Part shown: piece by piece, positions 1-7,390 of the stretch
Numbering within the stretch: the first letter of the stretch is position 1
How the letters are laid out: each line of letters starts with the position of its first letter
From: an uncultured Collinsella sp.
Lineage (GTDB): Bacteria > Actinomycetota > Coriobacteriia > Coriobacteriales > Coriobacteriaceae
Direction: 5' to 3'
DNA length: 10,587 nt
NCBI GenBank assembly: GCA_902493545.1
Contig: CABUQI010000037.1
Location: forward strand, 1-10,587
The notes under the pieces: generated by a model
What the model saw: only the letters and a program-made list of their open reading frames with translations
Databases searched by the model: none
Told to the model about the DNA's origin: nothing
Program-made: the position numbers and the translations under genes

Positions 1-341
1 TGAGTTTGCTGACATTTGCCAAGACGGCCTTGGGCTCTATGGTCAAGCAGCCGGTTACGGTGTGCTATCCGCAGGAGAAGCTCGCGGCGCCCGAGCGCTT
101 GCGCGGGCATATCGTCAACGACATGGACGTGTGTATCTGCTGCGGCATGTGTGCGCGTCGCTGTCCGGCGGGCGCGCTCGCAGTCGATCGCAAGGGTGGA
201 ACGTGGTCGATCGACCCGTATGCCTGCGTGGTGTGCGGTGAGTGCATCGAGAGCTGCCCCAAGCACTGCCTGACTATGGACACCGCCCGCACCCCAGTCG
301 CAGCGGACAAGACTCCCACAGTAGAAACCAAGCCGGAATAG
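1..341 (+). CDS. Two-[4Fe-4S] ferredoxin subunit, NuoI/HycF/EchF type (5' edge of window)
   Basis: Small electron-transfer protein with two 4Fe-4S motifs, counted from the TTG codon at 6: C43-x2-C46-x2-C49-x3-C53-P and C74-x2-C77-x2-C80-x3-C84-P, plus extra cysteines at 20, 45 and 88. The N-terminal stretch ending VTVCYP, followed by a short linker to the first cluster, resembles the NuoI/HycF/EchF family. These subunits pass electrons between a hydrogenase or dehydrogenase module and its partner in a membrane-bound complex. The C-terminal ~20 residues are a Thr/Pro/Lys-rich tail without motif. Start: the frame is open to base 1, and bases 1-2 (TG) would complete an NTG codon with the unseen base before the window. 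If that base is A, the gene starts ATGAGTTTG and could overlap an upstream TGA as ATGA, as in a tight operon. This is inference. The family is well supported; the exact complex (Ech-like hydrogenase, formate hydrogenlyase-like, or other) cannot be told without the upstream genes. Confidence 0.85.
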   Translation, partial: SLLTFAKTALGSMVKQPVTVCYPQEKLAAPERLRGHIVNDMDVCICCGMCARRCPAGALAVDRKGGTWSIDPYACVVCGECIESCPKHCLTMDTARTPVAADKTPTVETKPE

Positions 342-351
342 CGCTGGAATA

Positions 352-383
352 GGGCCGGTGGGGCAAAAATGCCCCATCGGCCC
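352..383 (+). terminator. Hairpin closing the ferredoxin operon
   Basis: Starts 10 bases after the TAG stop. The arms 352-365 and 370-383 are 14 bases each and pair throughout with one G-T wobble, around an AAAA loop. No T-tract follows; instead a second small GC-rich hairpin (383-388 with 395-400) comes directly after. Position and strength suggest a transcription terminator or 3' end stabiliser. The missing T-tract makes a plain intrinsic terminator less certain. Confidence 0.6.
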
Positions 384-402
384 CGCGCTTAAACGCGCGG
401 TT

Positions 403-576
403 GGGCCGCCACGAACAAAGCTATGCCGGATTACGGGGCTGGATAGCGAATCTCCGACCATACAGAAAATCGCAAAAACAAAACCGCAGGTAGATAGCCT
501 GCCGTTTTTCAAAAAATGAGGGTATGGATGAGGGCCCCGACTTTTGCCCCGTAATCCGGCATAGTTTTGAAATGGC
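403..576 (+). repeat. Structured intergenic repeat, copy A
   Basis: Nested inverted repeats. The outer arms 416-439 and 546-569 pair over 24 bases with a single G-T wobble (420 with 565). A middle stem pairs CCATAC 458-463 with GTATGG 522-527. The inner hairpin 480-491 with 497-508 has a five-base loop and carries the core AAAACCGCAGGTAGA. Copy B (7459-7631) aligns with it without gaps from 412 to 576, at about 133 of 165 identical by hand count, and similarity begins at GGGCCGCC (403). Copy C (7219-7379) shares the middle and inner parts only. I see no credible open reading frame. Function is unknown: it could be a non-autonomous mobile element, a REP-like repeat or a folded RNA. Confidence 0.85.
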
Positions 577-595
577 ACCATACCCGTAACAGCTC

Positions 596-631
596 CTGAT
601 CCCCCAAGGACGGAGGAAAGTGGGTCATTTT
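596..631 (+). repeat. GATCC/GGAGG short repeat, copy 1
   Basis: Matches 7391-7426 at 29 of 36 positions by hand alignment, sharing the block GGACGGAGGAAA exactly. The ends are loosely self-complementary (TGATCCC near the start, GGGTCA near the end). It lies 26 bases after copy A of the structured repeat; the second copy lies 11 bases after copy C. The internal GGAGG resembles a ribosome binding site, but no start codon or open frame follows at a useful distance. Function is unknown. Confidence 0.65.
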
Positions 632-676
632 TGCCTGATGGCTCCGAGTCGCACCCGTTTTCCTGCGAAAACGCCG

Positions 677-791
677 TGTCTCAACTTTGGTGAGACATTT
701 GTCTCACGCTCAAAACCGAATCTGGAACATGTGTCACCTGCCCTAATTGTGTCTCATTCCGTAACTTTAGGCTGATGCAAGGTCTGAGACC
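677..791 (+). promoter_or_regulatory. Cluster of TGTCTCA boxes upstream of the surface-protein gene
   Basis: The 7-mer TGTCTCA occurs at 677-683, 700-706 and 750-756, and its reverse complement TGAGACA at 691-697. Boxes 691-697 and 700-706 form the perfect palindrome TGAGACATTTGTCTCA (2-base spacer), and 677-683 with 691-697 form a wider inverted repeat (7-base spacer). An 11-base palindrome, GGTCTGAGACC, sits at 781-791 just before the ribosome binding site. Four boxes within 80 bases is far above chance and suggests an operator. The regulator is not identifiable from the sequence, and I find no convincing -35/-10 pair here. Confidence 0.5.
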
Positions 792-808
792 GCGAGAAGG
801 GAGACACG

Positions 809-3800
809 ATGGGTAAGTACACGAGGGGTCTCTTGGCGGTGATACTGGCCGTAGTGCTGGTGTTGCCAGCCGCAGCATTCGCCATGCTGCCCGAGGCCAA
901 CGCCAGGTCCAGCACAGGAATGGACGGACCGATAATGACCGGAAAGGTCGCCGACCCCGACACCAGCGGTCGCTGGGAAATCTGGGCGGCAGGCCACGGT
1001 GGCAATAAGGTAACGACCCAAAACGTCGGTCGAATCTGGACCGACAAGACGGTCAAGGCAACCGAGGAAAACGAAGAGTCGGACTTTTTGACCACGCTTT
1101 CGGCGATGTCCTCGACGTCTAATTCAACCGTGACGGTCACCACGCCGCTTGACATCGTGATGGTGCTGGATGCCTCTGGCTCGATGGATGATCCTATGGG
1201 TGGCGGAGATTCCACCAAGCGTATCGATGCACTGAAGAGCGCTGCGAACAGCTTTATCAATACCATTGCCAAGCAAAACGAGGGTATCGAGGGTGTCGAT
1301 AGGCAGCACAGGGTTGCCATTGTTAAGTTTGCGGGTGATAAGACCAATAAGGTCGGCAATGACCAGTACAAGAAAGGGCAATTTTGGTACAACAACTCGC
1401 AGGTGATGAAGGGTTTGACCGATTGCTCTGGCGGCAACGTGAAAGTTCTTGAGGATACAGTTGCTGGAATCAAACCAAGCGGTGCCACGCGTGCCGACTA
1501 TGGTCTGGAACTGGCCGGGGATATCACTTCTGGCCGCGCAGATGCCAAGAAGATCGTTGTGTTCTTTACCGACGGCAAGCCAACGAGCTTCAGCGAGTTT
1601 GATTCTGACGTCGCCATGGGTGCCGTGACGGCTGCCAAGAAGATGAAGGATGGCAAAGCCACCGTTTATACCATCGGCATCTTTAGTGGAGCGGACCCCG
1701 CTGACGATCCCTCGAAAGAGGGGACAAGCGACGTCAACAAGTTTATGCACGCCGTGTCGAGTAATTATCCCGATGCCACGTCGTATGCGAGCGACAAGCT
1801 TGGCACACGCGCGGAAAACTCCGACTACTACAAGTCGGCGACCAACGCCGAAGAGCTCAAGAAGGTCTTCGACGACATCTCACAGGCCATCACATCGGAG
1901 GCGCCTTATCCGACCGAAATCCATAAGGGCTACGACGAGACCAAGTCCGGCTACATTACGTTTACCGACGAGCTGGGCGACTTTATGCAGGTCGACGGAT
2001 TTACCGAAGTCGTCATCAACGGCACGCCGTTTACCGAGGCGAGCAAGACGTTCAACAAAGAAACCAATACCGACACATACGAGTTCACCGGCAAGGTAAA
2101 AGACCTGCTCATCACCGTGCAGCGTGCTGGCGCTGACAATCCCCAGAAGGGCGATATTGTAACGGTTAACATTCCTGCGTCGTTGATTCCGCTGAGCCAC
2201 TTTAAGACCGTAGACGGCAAGCTTTCGGTCGACAACGTTAAGCCCATTCAGGTGAAGTATGCCTCGAGCGTGAAGAGCGCCGCACTTGACAACCTGTTTA
2301 CGCCCGAGAAGGTCACGGGGCTCAAGGACTACATCGAGCATAATACGACTGTCGTTGACGGCACCAAGACCGTGAGCTTCTACGCGAACAAGTGGAGCGG
2401 TGGTGCGTTGGGTGATACGGTTGCGACCTTTGAGCCGGCCGACACCAACCGCTACTACTACTTCCAGAAGCAGACTCCCATTTACACGGACAAGGACTGC
2501 ACACAGCCCGCAAAGAATTCACTGGCAGATACCGGCACCTATTACTACAAGGATGAGTTTGAGGAGCAGGGCGAGAACGGCGAGGCCAAGCCCGCCACCA
2601 CCGTCATCGAGTTTATCGGCGGCGACGCTGCGAAGTTTGACGGCGCTATTGTTGCCGACGAGGGCGGCAACCTTTCGTTTAGCGTGGGAACCGCGCGCCT
2701 AGCCTTTATCGACGAGCTCCACACCACCAAGGAGAGTGTGGGCGACAACAACACTGGCACCGCGACCGACGTTCTCAACCCCAAGTGGAACAACATGTCC
2801 GCCAAGGCGGCCGCGACGCATGTCAATTCCTACCTGGGCAACAACGGCAAGATCAGCTTTGCGTATGACATGACGCCGGCAATGGTGAACACCAAAGCCA
2901 GCTTTGGTCTAACCAAGGTGCTCGAGGGCCGCGACTGGAGGGATACTGACGCGTTTGAGTTTGGCCTGACGTCCGAGAACGGCGCCCCGATGCCTGCGAC
3001 TACGACTGCGATCGTGCGCAAGGCTGACCTGGACGACAAGGGCAAGGCTGTCATCGACTTCGGCACGGTCGAATACACCGAACCTGGCACGTACGTCTAC
3101 AAGGTCAGTGAAAAGCACGCCGGGACCACGATTGACGGCATCGCCTACAGCGGTAACGTCGCGGAGATCACCGTGACGGTGAAGCCCAATAAGAAGGGCG
3201 AACTGAGCGCTGACGTGAAGGCGACCTCGGGTGAGACCGAGTTCAAGAACGCCTACGCTACGAATCCTGTTGAGTCCAGCGTAACCAGTCAGATTGCCGT
3301 GACCAAGTCTCTGACCGGGCGCGACCTTACGGTCGGTGAGTTCAGCTTTGAGCTGCGCGAGATTAAGGATGAGGACTCTGAGCTTATCGAGACCGTTAAG
3401 AACGCTGCCGACGGCAAGGTGACGTTCAGTGCCATCAAGTACACCGAGATCGGCCAGCACACCTACAAGCTGCATGAGGTTAAGGGCAACTCCGGCGGTA
3501 TTGACTACGATGACGCGGTCTACACCATCGTGACGACCATCGCCGATAACGGCAAGGGCCAGCTGGTTGCCACGCACGAGCTGAAGGACGCCAAGGACGT
3601 CAAGAGCATCGAGTTCAAGAACGCCTACACCACGAATGCTACCGAGGCATCGCTTGCGGGTATCAAGAATCTGCAGGTTGACGACGCTCTGACCCCGGCT
3701 GATATCACCGGCAAGTTCACCTTTACCGTGACCGGTGAAGAGGGCGCACCTATGCCTGCGAGCACGAGCGTGCACAACGACGTTGACGGCAAGGTCGACT

Positions 3801-6800
3801 TTGGCAAGATTACCTTTACGCTCGACGACCTTAACAAGGCTGTGGGTGAGAAGCCCGAGAAGCGCGAGCACACCTTTACCTACACCGTGACCGAGTCCGG
3901 TGAGGTCGCTGGCGTGACCAACGACGCTAAGCCGTCGCGCGAGGTTTCCTTCACCGTGACCGATGACGGCAAGGGGAATCTGCGCGTATCCCGCAAGCCG
4001 GACGGTGATGCGGCCTTCACGTTCACCAATACCTATAACGTGACGCCTGTCGAGACGAGCGTCACCGACCAGATCACCGCGAACAAGGTCCTGACCGGGC
4101 GTGAGCTCAAGGAAGGCGAGTTCTCCTTCGAGCTCGTCGAGGGCGATAAGGTTGTCGCTACCGGCACTAACGCTGCCGACGGCGCGATCACGATGGGCAA
4201 GGTCGCATACGACAAGCCCGGCAAGCACGCCTACACGCTGCGCGAGATCAAGGGCGGAACCACCAGCAAGGGCATCACCTACAGTGACGCCAAGTACACC
4301 ATCGAGACCACCATCACGGACAACGGCGACGGCACCCTCAAGGCCGAGCATGTCCTGAAGGACGCCACGGCTGCGACTTTCAAGAACACCTACAGCGTGG
4401 CCCCGCTCGATGCGGAGCTCGACTTTGACCTGAGCAAGGTCATCAGCGGCCGCGACTGGACGGATGGGGACGAGTTCAGCTTTACCATCACCGCCCCCGA
4501 AGACGCCCCACTGCCCGATCCCGCAACCGTAACCGTGAGCAAGAAGGACGCGAAGGACGGCATTGCCGCCATCAAGTTCGGCAAGATTCACTACGCTGCC
4601 GCCGGAACCTATAAGTACGAGATTCGCGAGAACGCGGGCAGCACGGTCGGCATGACGTATGACGCGCATGTCGCAACCGCCGAAGTGACCGTGACCGAGA
4701 ACGGCGATGGCAGCCTGACCGCCAACGTCACCAAGAAGGAAAACGGACGCTTTACCAACACGTACCGCACTGAGCTTAACTACACCGCTGCCGGCGGTCT
4801 GTGGCTCAGCAAGTATCTGGATGGCCGCCCCATGACCGAGGGTCAGTTCACCTTTACCGTGACACCTGCTGACGACGCTTCGGCTCGCGCGCTCGGTCTG
4901 CTGCCCGGGGCTAATAGCTTCAAGTCCCCCGCAGCGGCAGAGGCAACGGTCGGACTGATCGACATTCTGGCTGGTCATGAGGTTATATTTACGCAGGCTG
5001 ACGCCGGCAAGACCTTTACGTACACCGTGGCCGAGAAGAACGACGGCCAGCCCGGTTACACCTACGACGACGCCGTGCGCACGGTGACGATCGCCATCGC
5101 CGACGACACCGCCGGCACGCTCACTGCTACGACGACCGTTTCCGGCGGTCCCGAGGGCACGCATGAGACGGTCCACAAGAGTGGCGAGAACAAGGTCGAG
5201 AAGGCCCTGGTGCCGTTCCACAACAGTTACAGCGCTACGACCAACACGCCTGGTGGTACCGCTGCTCAGGTCGTTGCCACCAAGACTCTGACCGGTCGCC
5301 CGATGGCCGACGGCGAGTTCTGGTTCGGCATCGCCTATCAGGGTGAGCTTGTGGCATACGAAAACCTCAAGCCCAATATCGGCGGGCACGTGAGCTTTGA
5401 TACGCTGCACTACGACACCAAGATGCTTGCTAATCTTGAGGCTGCTGGGCTTGCTTATCGTACCGATAAGGACGGCAAGCTTGCCTGGACCATTAACTAC
5501 ACGGCCTACGAAGATTTATTCGGGCTGCCGAATGGCGTTTCCGCTACAACGTGGAGCTTTGGCTTTAAGGTTATCGTCGTCGACAACGGTGACGGTACCC
5601 TGACGGCGACGGTCGACTACGGCGGCGTCGAGCCCTTGTTCGAGAACGACTACGGCGCCGACGCCGTGGATGCTGCGCTCACCGGTACTAAGAAGCTCCA
5701 GGTTGCCGAGGGCCTGACCCCGGCCGACATCACGGGTAAGTTCACCTTTACCGTGACCGCCGACGAGGCAGGTGCCCCGATGCCCGAGCGCACGACCGTA
5801 ACTAACGACGCAGTCGGTAACGTGGACTTTGGCAAGATCCACTTTACGCTCGAGGACCTCAACCGCGCTCTGGGCGTGACGGACGATGCGACCGATAAGG
5901 CCGAGGCAGACGAAGCTGACGACGTCGATGCTGACGAGGCAGAGGCCGACGCCGACGCTGATGCCAACGCTGACGAGCCCGGCGACGAGTCCGAGCCCGC
6001 AGCCCCCACCGCTCCGCGCTCGCACACCTTTACCTACACGGTGACCGAGTCCGGTAGCGCCCCTGGCGTGACCAATGACACCAACGCCACGCGCAAGGTT
6101 TCCTACACCGTGTCTGACGACGGTGCCGGGCATCTGAGCGTCAAGCGCGAAGGCGACGACGGTGCTGCCTTCACGTTTACCAACACCTACGGCGTGGCAC
6201 CTACCGATTCGTCCGTGATCGATCAGGTCAAGACAGTCAAGCGTCTGACCGGCCGCGACCTTGCAGCCGGCGAGTTCACGTTTGAGCTACTCGAGGACGG
6301 CGCGGTTGTCGCCAGCGGTACCAACGACGCCAACGGCAACGTTACGCTGAGCCCGATCCGCTACAAGGCGCCCGGCACGCACACGTACACGCTGCGCGAG
6401 GCTTGCCCCAACGCGCTCGGCCTGTACAAGGGCGTCACCTATGACGGCACGACCTACACCGTCGTGACCACCGTCTCCGACAATGGTGATGGCACGCTGA
6501 CCGCGGCGCACAAGCTCGAGGGAACTACCGAGTCGGCTGGCTTTACCAACAAGTATCACGCCATGCCTACGCAGGTTTCCATCGGCGCCATCAAGGTGCT
6601 CGAGGGACGCGAGCTCAAGAAGGACGAGTTTAGCTTTAAGCTCGTTGGCGAGGGCATCGAGTCCACCGTCACCAACGATGCCGACGGTAAGATCAGCTTC
6701 GATAAGTTCGAGTACAGCGAGCCCGGCACGCACGTCTACACCATCAGCGAGGTCAAGGGCGACGAGCCCGGTATGACCTATGACAAGTCCGTCTTTACCG

Positions 6801-7090
6801 CGACCGTCAACGTGGTCGACGACGGTGAGGGTAACCTCAAGGCGAGCGTTACCTATACTAAGGGCGACAAGAGCGTTGAGGGTATCGTGTTCAACAACGC
6901 GTACAAGAAGCCCGAGACGCCCGTGCCGATGCCCGATCCCGGCACGCCCAAGACCGTGACGAACATCGTCAAGACGGTTAAGGGTTTCCTGCCCACCACG
7001 GGTGACCAGCAGGCCGCCGCACTGCTCATGGCATTTGTTATCGCCATGGCCGGCGTCGGAGCCCTGGTCTGGGGTATCCGTAAGCGCTAG
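809..7090 (+). CDS. Giant LPxTG-anchored vWA / Spy0128-like isopeptide-domain surface protein
   Basis: A 2093-residue secreted, wall-anchored protein, probably an adhesin or pilus-like stalk. Signal peptide at 1-25 (basic start, hydrophobic core, cleavage after AFA likely). vWA domain at about 112-360 with a complete MIDAS metal site: D121-x-S123-x-S125, T227 and D255. Residues ~365-695 are a region I cannot assign to a family. Ten Spy0128/FctA-like domains follow from ~698 to ~2038, each with a Lys early (K703, K833, K953, K1093, K1210, K1335, K1492, K1628, K1811, K1929) and an Asn in a final FxNxY motif (N814, N938, N1074, N1193, N1317, N1472, N1613, N1792, N1914, N2030). In this family such pairs form intramolecular isopeptide bonds. 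The C-terminus has the sortase signal LPTTG at 2061-2065, a hydrophobic segment and the tail RKR. The ATG at 809 is preceded by AAGGGAG (797-803) with a 5-base gap. No sortase or partner pilin lies in the window. Domain reading is firm; the adhesion role is inferred from the family. Confidence 0.93.
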   Translation: MGKYTRGLLAVILAVVLVLPAAAFAMLPEANARSSTGMDGPIMTGKVADPDTSGRWEIWAAGHGGNKVTTQNVGRIWTDKTVKATEENEESDFLTTLSAMSSTSNSTVTVTTPLDIVMVLDASGSMDDPMGGGDSTKRIDALKSAANSFINTIAKQNEGIEGVDRQHRVAIVKFAGDKTNKVGNDQYKKGQFWYNNSQVMKGLTDCSGGNVKVLEDTVAGIKPSGATRADYGLELAGDITSGRADAKKIVVFFTDGKPTSFSEFDSDVAMGAVTAAKKMKDGKATVYTIGIFSGADPADDPSKEGTSDVNKFMHAVSSNYPDATSYASDKLGTRAENSDYYKSATNAEELKKVFDDISQAITSEAPYPTEIHKGYDETKSGYITFTDELGDFMQVDGFTEVVINGTPFTEASKTFNKETNTDTYEFTGKVKDLLITVQRAGADNPQKGDIVTVNIPASLIPLSHFKTVDGKLSVDNVKPIQVKYASSVKSAALDNLFTPEKVTGLKDYIEHNTTVVDGTKTVSFYANKWSGGALGDTVATFEPADTNRYYYFQKQTPIYTDKDCTQPAKNSLADTGTYYYKDEFEEQGENGEAKPATTVIEFIGGDAAKFDGAIVADEGGNLSFSVGTARLAFIDELHTTKESVGDNNTGTATDVLNPKWNNMSAKAAATHVNSYLGNNGKISFAYDMTPAMVNTKASFGLTKVLEGRDWRDTDAFEFGLTSENGAPMPATTTAIVRKADLDDKGKAVIDFGTVEYTEPGTYVYKVSEKHAGTTIDGIAYSGNVAEITVTVKPNKKGELSADVKATSGETEFKNAYATNPVESSVTSQIAVTKSLTGRDLTVGEFSFELREIKDEDSELIETVKNAADGKVTFSAIKYTEIGQHTYKLHEVKGNSGGIDYDDAVYTIVTTIADNGKGQLVATHELKDAKDVKSIEFKNAYTTNATEASLAGIKNLQVDDALTPADITGKFTFTVTGEEGAPMPASTSVHNDVDGKVDFGKITFTLDDLNKAVGEKPEKREHTFTYTVTESGEVAGVTNDAKPSREVSFTVTDDGKGNLRVSRKPDGDAAFTFTNTYNVTPVETSVTDQITANKVLTGRELKEGEFSFELVEGDKVVATGTNAADGAITMGKVAYDKPGKHAYTLREIKGGTTSKGITYSDAKYTIETTITDNGDGTLKAEHVLKDATAATFKNTYSVAPLDAELDFDLSKVISGRDWTDGDEFSFTITAPEDAPLPDPATVTVSKKDAKDGIAAIKFGKIHYAAAGTYKYEIRENAGSTVGMTYDAHVATAEVTVTENGDGSLTANVTKKENGRFTNTYRTELNYTAAGGLWLSKYLDGRPMTEGQFTFTVTPADDASARALGLLPGANSFKSPAAAEATVGLIDILAGHEVIFTQADAGKTFTYTVAEKNDGQPGYTYDDAVRTVTIAIADDTAGTLTATTTVSGGPEGTHETVHKSGENKVEKALVPFHNSYSATTNTPGGTAAQVVATKTLTGRPMADGEFWFGIAYQGELVAYENLKPNIGGHVSFDTLHYDTKMLANLEAAGLAYRTDKDGKLAWTINYTAYEDLFGLPNGVSATTWSFGFKVIVVDNGDGTLTATVDYGGVEPLFENDYGADAVDAALTGTKKLQVAEGLTPADITGKFTFTVTADEAGAPMPERTTVTNDAVGNVDFGKIHFTLEDLNRALGVTDDATDKAEADEADDVDADEAEADADADANADEPGDESEPAAPTAPRSHTFTYTVTESGSAPGVTNDTNATRKVSYTVSDDGAGHLSVKREGDDGAAFTFTNTYGVAPTDSSVIDQVKTVKRLTGRDLAAGEFTFELLEDGAVVASGTNDANGNVTLSPIRYKAPGTHTYTLREACPNALGLYKGVTYDGTTYTVVTTVSDNGDGTLTAAHKLEGTTESAGFTNKYHAMPTQVSIGAIKVLEGRELKKDEFSFKLVGEGIESTVTNDADGKISFDKFEYSEPGTHVYTISEVKGDEPGMTYDKSVFTATVNVVDDGEGNLKASVTYTKGDKSVEGIVFNNAYKKPETPVPMPDPGTPKTVTNIVKTVKGFLPTTGDQQAAALLMAFVIAMAGVGALVWGIRKR
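3641..4405 (+). repeat. Domain pair 3-4, related to pair 8-9
   Basis: Domain 3 (residues 945-1080) and domain 4 (1081-1199) match domains 8 (1620-1798) and 9 (1799-1920) in type and order. At DNA level, 3689-3733 and 5714-5758 differ at only 4 of 45 bases, all at third codon positions. This supports duplication of a two-domain block within the gene, or later gene conversion between the two copies. Confidence 0.7.
5666..6568 (+). repeat. Domain pair 8-9, related to pair 3-4
   Basis: Second copy of the two-domain block found at 3641-4405. It is longer because domain 8 carries an acidic insertion (5882-6019) where domain 3 has only a few residues (EKPEKRE). Domain 9 also has a longer loop with a cysteine (the segment REACPNALG) than domain 4. 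Confidence 0.7.
5882..6019 (+). other. Acidic Ala/Asp/Glu-rich insertion inside domain 8
   Basis: Residues 1692-1737: a 46-residue low-complexity run with 20 Asp or Glu, many alanines and only one lysine before a Pro-rich exit. It lies in a loop between two conserved strands of the domain; the strand after it (HTFTYTVTESG) is almost the same as in domain 3. The DNA is a run of GAC/GAG/GCC-type codons, consistent with expansion of short repeats by slippage. It is likely a flexible, highly charged surface loop. Confidence 0.8.
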
Positions 7091-7102
7091 GCACGCTGGC
7101 AG

Positions 7103-7128
7103 CGCCCGGGGCCAAAAGGCCCCGGGCG
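7103..7128 (+). terminator. Perfect GC hairpin after the surface-protein gene
   Basis: Starts 13 bases after the stop codon. Arms 7103-7113 and 7118-7128 are perfectly complementary over 11 bases, around an AAAA loop. No T-tract follows. It resembles the hairpin at 352-383 in position after a gene, loop sequence and missing T-tract. It probably protects the 3' end or acts together with the next hairpin. Confidence 0.55.
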
Positions 7129-7165
7129 GCCGGCAGGGCTAAATCCCGACCTACTCCTATCCCCA

Positions 7166-7210
7166 GCCGCCACGGAGGCATCTCCCTCCTCCGTGGCGGC
7201 ACTTTTGTGT
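7166..7210 (+). terminator. Intrinsic terminator of the surface-protein transcript
   Basis: Arms 7166-7178 and 7188-7200 pair perfectly over 13 bases around a 9-base loop. They are followed at once by ACTTTTGTGT, a short T-rich tract. This is the best Rho-independent terminator in the window, and it lies between the + strand surface-protein gene and the convergent minus-strand two-component operon. Confidence 0.75.
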
Positions 7211-7218
7211 GCCGGGGG

Positions 7219-7379
7219 CGCCACGAAACCGGCCCATCTACTACGTTTAGTCCCTTACCCCCAACCATGCCAAAAACGCGAAAACAAAACCGCAGGTAGA
7301 ACGCCTGTGGTTTTGTTCAAAACGAAGGTATGGTCATGGGTATCGCGTCAAACGTAGTAGATGGGCCGATTTCGTGGCG
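7219..7379 (+). repeat. Structured intergenic repeat, copy C (different arms)
   Basis: The outer arms 7219-7248 and 7350-7379 pair over 30 bases with one mismatch (7229 with 7369, C/A on this strand, G-T on the other). The middle stem pairs CCATGCC 7265-7271 with GGTATGG 7327-7333. The inner hairpin 7283-7297 with 7303-7317 is fully paired with wobbles and has a five-base loop; it contains the same AAAACCGCAGGTAGA core as copies A and B. The distance from the core to GGTATGG is 41 bases in all three copies. The arm sequences are unrelated to those of A and B, so the core appears to be held in interchangeable palindromic frames. Confidence 0.8.
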
Positions 7380-7390
7380 AGCGGTTCCGG

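Larger units (their letters stand above)
2900..6922 (+). repeat. Array of ten Spy0128-like domains within the surface protein
   Basis: Approximate residue limits of the ten units: 698-820, 821-944, 945-1080, 1081-1199, 1200-1323, 1324-1480, 1481-1619, 1620-1798, 1799-1920 and 1921-2038. Recurrent landmarks are K-x-L-x-G-R (absent as such in units 3 and 8, which have LQV instead), a central Y-x-y-x-x-E strand, an NGDG-type turn and a final F-x-N-x-Y. Units fall into subtypes: 2, 4 and 9 resemble each other, 3 and 8 are a close pair, and 1 and 5 share a GRDW start. The subtype order suggests growth by block duplication. Confidence 0.85.

Noticed and set aside
416..569. Copy A as a simple transposon end pair (MITE with terminal inverted repeats)
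   Set aside because: Similarity to copy B continues beyond the arms on both sides (from 403 and to 576) and no target-site duplication is evident, so the arms are not clearly the element ends. A mobile origin stays possible.
754..1488. A 244-codon minus-strand frame with hydrophobic stretches overlapping the start of the surface gene
   Set aside because: It is antisense to the signal peptide and vWA domain, and its hydrophobic content is a by-product of the opposite strand. It has no independent support.
2909..5410. An 833-codon open frame on the minus strand inside the surface-protein gene
   Set aside because: It lies exactly antisense to conserved repeat domains, has no signal, motif or ribosome binding site, and its length is explained by the GC-rich, Asp/Lys/Thr-biased codons of the real gene.
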